Shown here: piece after piece, positions 9,203-16,875 of the stretch
How positions within the stretch are numbered: the stretch's first letter is position 1
Layout of the letters: the number at the start of each line of letters is the position of its first letter
Assembly (NCBI GenBank): GCA_945487035.1
Contig: CALYTI010000014.1
Span: 1 to 46,122, forward strand
DNA length: 46,122 bases
Source: an uncultured Bacteroidales bacterium
Lineage (GTDB): Bacteria > Bacteroidota > Bacteroidia > Bacteroidales > UBA932
Reading direction: 5' to 3'
Made by a program: the position numbers and the translations under genes
Notes under the pieces: model-generated
The model's input: the letters and a program-made list of their open reading frames with translations, nothing else
Told to the model about the DNA's origin: nothing
Databases searched by the model: none

Positions 9203-9365
9203 CCGGGTCCAGTTGTTCCAAATCGTTTTGGGATTGACCACTCTCAGAATGCACTGTGTGGCCGGTTAATCCCAAAACGACGGATTTTTGCCCCGTTTTG
9301 GGATTTGCCCCCTTCAGACGGCCGTGCAGGGCATCCCAATCCCAAAACGATTTGGAACAACACCC
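9203..9365. repeat. Palindromic intergenic repeat, copy 1
   Basis: Bases 9212-9236 and 9337-9361 form a perfect 25-bp inverted repeat. Inside it a second perfect 12-bp inverted pair, AATCCCAAAACG, occurs at 9268-9279 and 9294-9305. The outer arms carry the same core, so the unit holds four alternating copies of one motif. The whole block recurs almost base for base at 10573-10735, with no insertion or deletion between copies. No protein is encoded. A MITE-like or REP-like element is the best guess. Confidence 0.85.
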
Positions 9366-9498
9366 AGCATCCGCCAGAACAACGCCACGGCACAATTATT
9401 CTCAAAAAGACAACCTATTCTCTACAATGTCAACTTTTGGTTGATTGTGCCAGCAAACGGGAATGCTGACCTTTGCCTATACTATAATAATCACGAAT

Positions 9499-10504
9499 AT
9501 GGACAAAAGTACTCCAACCGTCGTAAAGATTCACGATGTTAACATCGACAAAGAATACATTGGCTGGGTTGAAGAGTTGAAATCCAGATACCGCAGAGCT
9601 CAGATTAAGGCTGCCGTAAAAGTCAATGCTGAACAACTCCTATTCAACTGGCAATTGGGCAGGGACCTTGTTATTCGTAAAGCAGAAGAAAAATGGGGCT
9701 CCGGTGTTGTTGAACAAGTCAGTATGGATCTTCAGGCAGCATTCCCGGAATCAAAGGGATTCAGCACTACGAATTTATGGAGGATGAAGCAGTGGTATCA
9801 GTTCTACTCAGATGCGCTCAAAAAACTCCCACAACTTGTGGGAGAATTGCAACTCTCTGAAAGCCAATTGAATACAAAACTTGCACGGCTTGTGGGAGAA
9901 TTTGAAGATACCGACTTCCCTCCACTATTGGCGTGTGTGCCGTGGGGGCATCACTCAGAAATTATCGCCAAATGCAAAACAATAAAAGAGGCCATCTTCT
10001 ATGTAAAGAAAAGCGCGACGGAAGGCTGGAGCCGAAACACTTTGATGAACTGTATCAAAACTCGAAAAGCAACTCACGCGCTTCCTACTCGAACTCGGAA
10101 CCGGATTCGCATATATGGGCAGACAAAAGCAACTCATCATCGCAGGCAAGACCCGCAAACTTGATATGCTCTTCTTCCATATCTCTCTTAACTGCTACAT
10201 AGTCATCGAACTCAAAGCAGTACCATTCCAGCCGGAGTTTGCCGGGAAACTGAATTTCTATGTAAATGCTGTTGACGATTTGATTAAAACTCCATCCCAG
10301 AACCCGACCATCGGTCTCCTGATATGCAGTAATAGAGAGGAAACAGAAGTCCAATATGCATTCAACGGCATCACAACCCCAATGGGCGTTGCCTCCTACG
10401 ACAACATAAAGGTCAAAGAAATTCAAGACCAGCTCCCAAGCGTAGAAGAACTGACCAAACGCATCCGCCTGCTGGAAGAACAACTTGAAAAGAAACAGGA
10501 TTAA
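9499..10504 (+). pseudogene. Broken DUF1016 (YhcG-type) PD-(D/E)XK nuclease gene
   Basis: The DUF1016 family combines an N-terminal helical domain with a C-terminal PD-(D/E)XK nuclease domain. The ATG at 9499 opens the N-terminal part (YIGWVEELKSRYRRAQIKAA, then GWSRNTLMNCIK) in one frame. After about 10060 the homology jumps to another frame with LEKQLTRFLLELGTGFAYMG, KLDMLFFH (catalytic Asp) and YIVIELKA (E-x-K), ending at 10504. About 50 residues that normally lie between these parts are missing and the frame is shifted, so one intact protein cannot be made. The C-terminal piece alone (ATG 10115) still has the nuclease motif. The gene is bracketed by the two palindromic repeats. A sequencing error is unlikely to explain it because a block of residues is also absent. 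Confidence 0.82.
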
Positions 10505-10572
10505 GATACTAATTTCGCAACTGCGTTCGTCAATCCCGCTGTTTTCCCGCAGGTTATACAGTAAATCCTTCA

Positions 10573-10735
10573 CCGGGTCCCGTTGTCCCAAATCGTTTTG
10601 GGATTGACCCCTCTCAGAATGCGCTGTGTGGCCGGTTAATCCCAAAACGACGGATTTTTGCCCCGTTTTGGGATTTGCCCCATTCAGACGGCCGTGCAGG
10701 GCATCCCAATCCCAAAACGATTTGGAACAACACCC
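10573..10735. repeat. Palindromic intergenic repeat, copy 2
   Basis: This is the second copy of the element at 9203-9365, in the same orientation and offset by exactly 1370 bp. The outer inverted repeat (10582-10606 with 10707-10731) has one mismatch, and the inner 12-bp pair is intact. Only a handful of substitutions separate the copies, suggesting recent duplication or gene conversion. Together the two copies form direct repeats around the broken DUF1016 gene. Confidence 0.85.
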
Positions 10736-10749
10736 TGCGCCACCGCAGA

Positions 10750-10824
10750 ACCGCCCTGCAGCACCACGGTGACGCCTTCAGCCCCGCCTTACAAAACCGC
10801 CTTGCAGCACCACGGTAACGCCTT
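10750..10824. repeat. Short direct repeat, 46-bp period
   Basis: A 29-bp segment starting ACCGCC and ending GACGCCTT (10750-10778) recurs at 10796-10824 with three differences. It fills part of the GC-rich stretch between palindromic repeat copy 2 and the hydrolase gene. The rest of 10825-10943 shows no recognisable feature. Confidence 0.6.
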
Positions 10825-10943
10825 GCATCACCCGAAAGCACCTCAGCAATGCCCGGAACTCCCCGGAAGGATACTTGACACCCCGGAATTACGCCGTTTT
10901 CCCATAGACTATTCCAAAATTATTCTTATTATTGCCTTTACCG

Positions 10944-11867
10944 ATGAAAACCCGCAGAATATACATACCCAGAAAGGACGGCAGCAAAATGAAACTCCTC
11001 ATTTTCCGGCCGCAGACAGCCGCGAAACCGCAAACTGCCGGAACCCCAACCGCCACCCTGGCAGTAACCGGCACCCCAACCCCCACCCCGGCCCTAGGCA
11101 CCACAGCAACCGGCCTCCAGGCGTCATCACCCACCACAGGAGTCCTGTGGATTCACGGTGGGGGATATATCACCGGCTTTGCCGCGATGGCGGGTCTGCT
11201 GGGGATGGGCAGGCGTCTGGTGTGCCGCCACGGCTGTACGGTAATCAGCCCGGCCTACCGCCTTCGCAGGGGAGGTCGTTATCCTAACGCACTGGCGGAT
11301 TGCTATGAGGCTCTTCTCTATATGGCCTCACACTGCAACGAACTGGGGATTCGTTCCGACCAGATTTTCGTCGGAGGCGAAAGCGCCGGCGGGGGACTGT
11401 GCGCCGCGCTATGCCAGCTTGCACGCGACAGGGGAGAGGTCAATATTGCCTTCCAGATGCCCCTGTATCCTATGATAGACGACCGAGACACCGATTCCTC
11501 CCGCGACAACCATAGCCTCGGCTGGAACACCGTCTCCAACCACTTCGGCTGGAAGGTGTATCTCGGAGGGCTATATGGCTCTGATGAAGTCCCGCCCTAT
11601 GCCGCGCCTGCGCGCCGAAGCGACTTCCACGGACTGCCGCCGCTATATACCTTCGTATGCACGGGGGAGCCGTTCTATTGTGAAACGCTGAGCTATGTGG
11701 AAAATCTGCGCGATGCGGGCGTCGAAGCGGAGCTTGACATATATGAAGGCCTGTTCCACGCCTTCGACATTCTGCAGCCCTGGCGAAAGGCCTCCCGCAC
11801 CGCTGTGGAGCGCTTCGATGCTGCCTTCCGCAGGGCCAGGGCGCAATATTTCGCCCAAAACAAATAG
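10944..11867 (+). CDS. Alpha/beta hydrolase (HSL-like esterase) with a Pro/Thr-rich insert
   Basis: A 307-residue hydrolase of the hormone-sensitive-lipase-like esterase group. The oxyanion motif HGGGY is near residue 71, the nucleophile elbow GESAGG has Ser147, and the likely catalytic His is in GLFHAFD (His272). The acid is probably in CTGEPFYCET. The ATG at 10944 (MKTRRIYIPRKDG) is preferred over the in-frame TTG at 10932 because the family usually begins at this point. Residues about 25-67 are an unusual low-complexity stretch rich in Thr, Pro and Ala, where relatives normally have only a short loop before the HGGG strand. There is no signal peptide, so it is probably cytoplasmic. The substrate is unknown. 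The gene stands alone and converges on the adenylating-enzyme gene. Confidence 0.85.
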   Translation: MKTRRIYIPRKDGSKMKLLIFRPQTAAKPQTAGTPTATLAVTGTPTPTPALGTTATGLQASSPTTGVLWIHGGGYITGFAAMAGLLGMGRRLVCRHGCTVISPAYRLRRGGRYPNALADCYEALLYMASHCNELGIRSDQIFVGGESAGGGLCAALCQLARDRGEVNIAFQMPLYPMIDDRDTDSSRDNHSLGWNTVSNHFGWKVYLGGLYGSDEVPPYAAPARRSDFHGLPPLYTFVCTGEPFYCETLSYVENLRDAGVEAELDIYEGLFHAFDILQPWRKASRTAVERFDAAFRRARAQYFAQNK

Positions 11868-11898
11868 CTCCCGACCTGCATAAGGGCAAATCGGGAGC
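11867..11898. terminator. Candidate bidirectional terminator hairpin
   Basis: GCTCCCGA (11867-11874) pairs perfectly with TCGGGAGC (11891-11898), between the converging ends of the hydrolase and the adenylating-enzyme genes. Neither side has a long T tract, so it may act weakly or with other factors. Confidence 0.55.
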
Positions 11899-11919
11899 AA
11901 TGCTGTTGCTTAACGAAAC

Positions 11920-13626
11920 TTAGTCTATCGCGAAGCGCTTGATGGCGTCGTGCTTGAGCTCGTCCTGTGCAAGGACATTAGGCTTGAAGCGGGAGGCGTC
12001 CTGCTTGGTCTGCTCGAGGATGTAGGCCTTGAACTGGGCGAATGAATTCGGCACGAGGCGGTGGGCTACAGGAGAGTGCAGGCGGAAGCTGTCACGCTTG
12101 GCCTTGTATTCCATATTGCTCTTTTTGAGGTTCTCGTCCACCTGAGCTGTAAAGATTCCGGCCTGCTCTGCACTGACAGTGGCATCCTCGAATTCGTAAT
12201 AGAAATCGTAGCGGCTCTCGGCAAGGTCGGCATAGCCGGTGAAGTAGTTGAGTTTCAGGCCCATAGCTTCAGATGCCTGATTTACCGCATTGATGAACTG
12301 CCCTTCGTAGAGCTTCTCTCCGGTGATGGTGACGATGCCGTTCACCTTCTGGACCATATGGATGCGCGGAGTCTTGCCGAATGGGGAAGCGGCCTCGACT
12401 ATGTCGTTCATATTGTAGCGGTACAGTCCGCTGAAGGTGGTTACGAATGGGCAATATTGCTCGCCTTCGACAAGCTCGTCGAGCTGGTAGAAAGGAGCCT
12501 CCGGATCATCGAACTCGGCAGCCTTCTTGAACTCGTAGTAGTGGAAATGAGGGAAGAGCACGGTCTCTATGCTGTCGTCCAGCACAAGGCCGGCACGGCA
12601 CTCTGAGGAGAAATATGCGAACTCCTGATGGAGCATGCCTTCAGGGAAGGAACCTTCCAGTTTGTCGAGATAGATGCGGGTGTTGCCGCACTTCCAGGTT
12701 GTAAGCAGCTGAAGGTTAGGCCAATAGTGCTTCGGAAGCACCTGTCCGTACTGCTTTTTGAGCTCGCGCAGCTCCTCGGCCCTTTCCGGATTAGGTTTGA
12801 GATACGGGGCGCAGGCTTTGCGCACTTCCTCCGGTACATCGACTTTGTCGCTGATGGTACCGTTCTCTATGTCCTTGACATATTCGTCATACCAGTAGTC
12901 AACATTTTTCTGCATTTCGACCATAGTGGACGGATTGGCAGTGACGACGAGAGTTGTGTTGCGCTCTATGCCCATACGCATAATGACATAGTTGCGGGCG
13001 GTATAGTCCTCGATGTCGAAGACTTCGGAAGGGGAGACATAGAGTTTCTTCACGAAGCCCGGGCAGTTCTTCTGGGTGAAGCCGGAAACGGAGCCGTAGA
13101 TGGTGCCGTCCGGGGTGTAGCCCTCGATTTGCTTGCCCACGATGGATACGATGTAGCCTTCATACACTTTTGGCCTGTTTTTGATGAAGTTGAAGAGCCA
13201 TACCTTGTTCATCTTGCCGTAGATGTTCTTGAGATAGGCTTCGGAAATAGGTATCCATTTCGGCTCTCCGGTAGAACCGGAAGTGGTTGCATAAAGCACC
13301 GGTTTGCCTTGGAACAGGATATCCGTTTCTCCGTTCTTCATTCTGGTTACATAAGGTCTGAAGTCTTCGTAATCAGATGCCTTTACCTGCTCTTGATATC
13401 TGGCAAAAAGCTCTCCGGCAGTTTTTGCTTCAAGTATGTGAGAAAAATTGTGCTGTTTTCCATAGACTGTGTCCTTTCCGTAATTCAGGATGGCTCTGAG
13501 GCATTTTTCCTGTGATTTGCGCGGATTGGAACTTGCGCTTTTAAGTTTCAGGTACTGGATTCCTCCGGCTGCACCGAGAAGAAAATTTGGCACAAAGGCC
13601 GAATGTTTGTCTTGGCTTAGTTTCAT
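11920..13626 (-). CDS. GH3-auxin-type acyl-adenylating enzyme
   Basis: A 568-residue member of the GH3 auxin-responsive family. These are adenylate-forming enzymes that in plants conjugate amino acids to acids such as jasmonate or auxin, and their bacterial roles are largely unknown. The ATP-binding signature TTSGSTGEPK lies at 114-123, with the adenylation-domain segment TGEKLYEGQF further on. The length is normal for bacterial members. It starts 12 bp after the oxidoreductase stop, so the two are very likely one transcript and may act on the same acidic or lipid-like substrate. No signal peptide is visible. The name GH3 here has nothing to do with glycoside hydrolase family 3. Confidence 0.9.
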   Translation of the reverse strand: MKLSQDKHSAFVPNFLLGAAGGIQYLKLKSASSNPRKSQEKCLRAILNYGKDTVYGKQHNFSHILEAKTAGELFARYQEQVKASDYEDFRPYVTRMKNGETDILFQGKPVLYATTSGSTGEPKWIPISEAYLKNIYGKMNKVWLFNFIKNRPKVYEGYIVSIVGKQIEGYTPDGTIYGSVSGFTQKNCPGFVKKLYVSPSEVFDIEDYTARNYVIMRMGIERNTTLVVTANPSTMVEMQKNVDYWYDEYVKDIENGTISDKVDVPEEVRKACAPYLKPNPERAEELRELKKQYGQVLPKHYWPNLQLLTTWKCGNTRIYLDKLEGSFPEGMLHQEFAYFSSECRAGLVLDDSIETVLFPHFHYYEFKKAAEFDDPEAPFYQLDELVEGEQYCPFVTTFSGLYRYNMNDIVEAASPFGKTPRIHMVQKVNGIVTITGEKLYEGQFINAVNQASEAMGLKLNYFTGYADLAESRYDFYYEFEDATVSAEQAGIFTAQVDENLKKSNMEYKAKRDSFRLHSPVAHRLVPNSFAQFKAYILEQTKQDASRFKPNVLAQDELKHDAIKRFAID

Positions 13627-13638
13627 AATCTTAGTACT

Positions 13639-15093
13639 TTATTTTGGAAAATTTATTTTTGTGTCACGACAGAGGCATTTCACCGCTTTCCGTCCCGATG
13701 CTACGGCTACAGGCAGCCCTCCGGATGCGCCGGTACGCTGTCCCGCGAAATACAGTCCCTTTATCCTTGAGTGGCGTACAGGAGCATTGGCCGGCTTTTC
13801 TCCCGGCTTCCACAGGCTCATAAAGCCGCCTTTGTAGGTGGCGCAGTAACGCTCAAGGGTGATGGGAGTAGCAAGGTCGGTGAACTCGATATTACCGTCC
13901 ACCTCAGGCAAATGCCTCTTTATCAATTCTATAATCCTTTCTGTAATTGCCTGCTTCTTTTCTTTGTAGCTGCCGTCCTCCTTGGCCTGCTTCCAGAATT
14001 CGTACATATCTCCGAAAAGCAGCCAGGTCAGGGTAGTGCAGCCCTGCGGGGCGAAGTCCTCGCCGCTGTAGGCATTGAGCATCATCACATCGCAGCTGCA
14101 TCCCGCGTATGCGAAGGGGGAGTCGAGGCGGAAGGCCATATTTTTCGGATATGAAGACAGGTCCGCCTTTACGCCCATACTGAAGATAAGGCACTGGTCC
14201 ACTTCCATATTGCTCCGCATCTTCTGCGCCCAACTGTCCTGCAGTGGCTGCCCGAAGAGGCTGTCTATGGCCGTGCGCGCATCTGCGGAGACGATTACCG
14301 CATCCGCAGGGATATATTGATCCTTGCTATATCGCACGCCGATTACTTTCCCGTTCGCCGTTTCTATGCGGGATACTTCCGCTCCGTAGAGCAGCTGTCC
14401 GCCCAGGGACTTGAATTTGCGCTCCATATTGGAACTCATCACAAGAGACCCTCCCTTCGGGTAGCCGCCGTCTCCGACGGCAAATGTTGCAAGGGTATAG
14501 ACGAGGCAGATGGCGTTCTGCGCAGGATTGATGAAGGAACCAAGAAGGGTCCTGACGGAAGCGTTTTTGAATTGGAGGAGATATTGCCCTATGCTGAGGG
14601 GCATCAGTGCGGGGAGTACCGGCAGGGCAGGGAGTATGTTGCAGATGAATTCTTTGAAATTGCGCGGAGCGTGGAAATGCTCGAGTGCCCTTACCTGATG
14701 TTCCAGTTTTCTGATGGCTTTTTCGTCCTCGGGAGCTATTGCAATGAGGGTTTCGGCCATTTTGGCCGGGTTCCTGTAAAGGGGAATCCTGCGGCCGTTT
14801 TCAATCAGAGTGTAGAGAGGGTCTTTGAGAATGATGGGGTTGTTGTCGGCAAGTGCACCGACTTCCTTCCACATCCTGTTGTGCGGAAGCAGTCCGGACG
14901 AACCGGTCAGCCAGTGAATGCCACCTTCAATTGTGTATCCTTTTCTTTTCCAAGAGGTTGATATACCTCCGGGCGTGTGACCCATCTCAAGTATGGTGAC
15001 ATCGAATCCTGCCTTGCAGGCATAGGTGCCGGCGCTAAGCCCAGAGACTCCTGCGCCAACTATCACCACTTTTCTCGCTATCGGATTTTTCAT
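13639..15093 (-). CDS. FAD-dependent oxidoreductase, phytoene desaturase/retinol saturase-like
   Basis: A 484-residue flavoprotein of the phytoene desaturase-like group. The dinucleotide-binding fingerprint KVVIVGAGVSGLSAG (8-22) ends with Glu36 at the tip of the second strand (VTILE). GGISTSWKRKGYTIEGGIHW and the C-terminal GLYFAGQRTGASGGLP, which helps hold FAD, are also typical. The ATG at 15093 directly precedes the Rossmann fold. An in-frame extension to 15192 has no family match and overlaps a promoter-like box, so it is rejected. The family desaturates, saturates or isomerises long hydrophobic chains. Co-transcription with the acyl-adenylating enzyme suggests a small lipid or pigment pathway, which is inference. 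A TATGTTTG box ends only about 9 bp from the start codon, implying a very short leader if used. Confidence 0.88.
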   Translation of the reverse strand: MKNPIARKVVIVGAGVSGLSAGTYACKAGFDVTILEMGHTPGGISTSWKRKGYTIEGGIHWLTGSSGLLPHNRMWKEVGALADNNPIILKDPLYTLIENGRRIPLYRNPAKMAETLIAIAPEDEKAIRKLEHQVRALEHFHAPRNFKEFICNILPALPVLPALMPLSIGQYLLQFKNASVRTLLGSFINPAQNAICLVYTLATFAVGDGGYPKGGSLVMSSNMERKFKSLGGQLLYGAEVSRIETANGKVIGVRYSKDQYIPADAVIVSADARTAIDSLFGQPLQDSWAQKMRSNMEVDQCLIFSMGVKADLSSYPKNMAFRLDSPFAYAGCSCDVMMLNAYSGEDFAPQGCTTLTWLLFGDMYEFWKQAKEDGSYKEKKQAITERIIELIKRHLPEVDGNIEFTDLATPITLERYCATYKGGFMSLWKPGEKPANAPVRHSRIKGLYFAGQRTGASGGLPVAVASGRKAVKCLCRDTKINFPK

Positions 15094-15102
15094 TTCGGGG
15101 TG

Positions 15103-15110
15103 CAAACATA
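15103..15110 (-). promoter_or_regulatory. Possible -7 box of the oxidoreductase operon
   Basis: The minus strand reads TATGTTTG, matching TAnnTTTG, immediately before the oxidoreductase ATG. No TTG lies at the ideal -33 distance. If real, the mRNA leader would be only a few bases long. Confidence 0.35.
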
Positions 15111-15275
15111 GCAATTTTCGTGCAGAAAATGTCCTTCGGCGGTTTGCAATTCGAAGGGCAGATGTAAACCACCCGCGAGGGCGTGCTGCCATCGCAAACC
15201 GCTGGACTGCTAACCTGGGCCGGTTTTATCCTATACCCGGTGCCTGGGCCGTGCATCTTTGTTGGAAATGGGGGC

Positions 15276-15380
15276 TCCGTGCAAAATAAAGCCAATTTTT
15301 TGCTTTTGAGGCTGAAAAACTCATCCAAAAGCAAAAAAAAGGCCTAAAATTTCACCGCCGCCCTCCCGAAACCAAAGCGC
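15276..15380 (+). repeat. REP-like hairpin repeat, copy A
   Basis: This is one of three copies of an intergenic element (others at 24798-24904 and 26102-26244). It opens with TCCGTGCAAAA. A perfect 12-bp hairpin TTTTTTGCTTTT/AAAAGCAAAAAA follows (15296-15307 with 15327-15338). It ends with AAATTTCACCGCCGCCC and a GAAACC-AAAGCGC tail. It lies between the oxidoreductase and the 3' end of the pilus operon. Sequence between 15111 and 15275 shows no recognised gene. Confidence 0.82.
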
Positions 15381-15430
15381 CCTCCTCGAAACCAAAGCGC
15401 CTCCCGAAACCAAAGCGCCTCCCTGAAACT
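15362..15430. repeat. Tandem repeat of the REP-like element's tail
   Basis: The unit (TC)CCGAAACCAAAGCGCC begins at about 15368, 15388 and 15406, and a partial unit at 15425. Spacing is 18-20 bp. It is an amplification of the end of REP-like copy A and runs up to the stop codon of the last pilus gene. Confidence 0.75.
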
Positions 15431-15432
15431 TA

Positions 15433-16875
15433 TTATTTCGAATACACAGCGCGGATTGGGAGCCCGGTGTAACGGTCTGCATTGCTGTGCTTGGCCGGAG
15501 CTGTATTGGTATTGCGGAACATAGTGGAAACAGCCTTGGCGACATTGTCCGGATTGGAAGAACTTGACCAGTAATATCCGAAATCCGGCTGGGTAACGGT
15601 ATCCGAATTCTTATATCCCTGATAAGGCAGAACAAGTACATTGCCCGTACTCTTGCTGGTAAAGCTGATCTTCCGAGTATCAATCTTGTAAGTGCAGGCA
15701 TCAAAGAGCTCCTGCCACTCATCAAAGGTCGGTGTTCTCCACACCCCGCCCCACAGGGCACGGGCTGCATCGTACATCGGGTCCCCGCTGTAATCGTAGC
15801 CCGCAGGGAGCTCCTTCGGTTTAACCCCGGAAGTGAAAGCAGCATTGTATTGGTTGTAAGGCCCCGAACCGAAGGAAATGCCTGTCCGGTTCACGCCCCA
15901 CATAAAATGATCCCCCTGCAGAGAGCTGATGGTTTCAGCAGTCGCGCTCTCATCATCTTCAGCCCCGATATTGAAGTTCGCCCACATCACTGAGGTACCC
16001 ATATCCACGGCAGTCCCGTAAGGTACCTTCGGGGCATTCTCATCAAGGAAATAGCAATGCCCTGCTTCGGTAGCGATTGGCCAGATATTCTTGGAACAGC
16101 CCGTCTCAAACTTGTATAACTTATTGTTGTTCACATATTTGACGCAAACATCCAGAACGCAGCCCGGCTTGAACAGGAACCTGAATTCATCCATCCCGGC
16201 ATCACTTCCCATAAGATGCGGAGTAAAATCAGCACCATTGAAGCTGTAGTCATACTTGACGGAACCCGAAGGTATGAAATACCGCAGCAGGGCCATAGTA
16301 TGTCCGAAGGTAAGTGAAACGGTCTTGCCGCTCACCGCAACCTCACCGAAAGCGCAGTCCGGCACATTGCTCGCCACCAGAAGGTCGTATTCCGTATAGG
16401 CACTGCTCTGGTCATATGGAAGCGAAACATAGGCATCCGTCACTATTGCCTTAATCCCGGCAATATCCCTCACCGAAGACAGGCTCTCCCTGTAAGGATA
16501 GTACGCGAAATAGTGCACGCCCTTCCCCAGTATATCCGCAATCGGATAATTGGAAGTATTATCTTCCGAAGAGCCGCTCTTGAAAATCGACCACACCGTA
16601 GCTCCGCTGTTGTCAAGTCCGGAGCAATATACCTCCAGATTGGAAACGATTACCGAATCCGACTTATCCATAACGAAAAGCCCGAACACATCTCCGGTTT
16701 CGAATTCGCTGTGCTCCCCGTATGCTCCGCTATAGGAAACCTTGGTGGACGGCAGGCCGCGCATATCGCTGATGCCCGCCTCAAACCGCCAATCCCGGCT
16801 CTCCGGAGCAAGACTGTCCGCTGTGCAACCTAAAGCACACAGACATGCAAAAACTATGAAGGCAAACTTTCTCAT
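15433..16875 (-). CDS. Fimbrillin-family lipoprotein with C-terminal FISUMP-like domain
   Basis: A 480-residue lipoprotein with signal peptide and lipobox (CLCALGC, Cys17). The N-terminal two-thirds resembles Mfa2/fimbrillin-associated proteins: a threonine/serine-rich start with PSTKVSYSG, GDVFGLFVMD, and a strand pattern ending in a VSLTFGHTMALLRYFIPSG-like segment. The C-terminal 170 residues resemble the FISUMP/DUF1566-type domain: VDMGTSVMWANFNIGA, GGVWRTPTFDEWQEL, YYWSSS and YTGLPIRAVYS. It is the last gene of the seven-gene pilus operon and overlaps its upstream neighbour by 4 bp (ATGA). By position and architecture it is a tip or adhesin-like subunit. Its ligand is unknown. Confidence 0.8.
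   Translation of the reverse strand: MRKFAFIVFACLCALGCTADSLAPESRDWRFEAGISDMRGLPSTKVSYSGAYGEHSEFETGDVFGLFVMDKSDSVIVSNLEVYCSGLDNSGATVWSIFKSGSSEDNTSNYPIADILGKGVHYFAYYPYRESLSSVRDIAGIKAIVTDAYVSLPYDQSSAYTEYDLLVASNVPDCAFGEVAVSGKTVSLTFGHTMALLRYFIPSGSVKYDYSFNGADFTPHLMGSDAGMDEFRFLFKPGCVLDVCVKYVNNNKLYKFETGCSKNIWPIATEAGHCYFLDENAPKVPYGTAVDMGTSVMWANFNIGAEDDESATAETISSLQGDHFMWGVNRTGISFGSGPYNQYNAAFTSGVKPKELPAGYDYSGDPMYDAARALWGGVWRTPTFDEWQELFDACTYKIDTRKISFTSKSTGNVLVLPYQGYKNSDTVTQPDFGYYWSSSSNPDNVAKAVSTMFRNTNTAPAKHSNADRYTGLPIRAVYSK

Noticed and set aside
9072..9395. Minus-strand frame through palindromic repeat copy 1
   Set aside because: It runs through the repeat and part of the Sau3AI fragment in a different frame; no homology.
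12628..13515. Long plus-strand open frame opposite the adenylating-enzyme gene
   Set aside because: It is antisense to a well-supported gene, has no family motif and no plausible start context.
15094..15192. N-terminal extension of the flavoprotein
   Set aside because: The added residues precede the Rossmann fold, have no family match and overlap a promoter-like box.
15035..15334. Small minus-strand frame with an FSLKSKK segment also seen near 24850
   Set aside because: The shared peptide comes from translating the REP-like hairpin repeat, not from a conserved protein.
15362..15430. CRISPR-like short repeats
   Set aside because: Units of 18-20 bp follow one another without unique spacers; they match the tail of the REP-like element instead.
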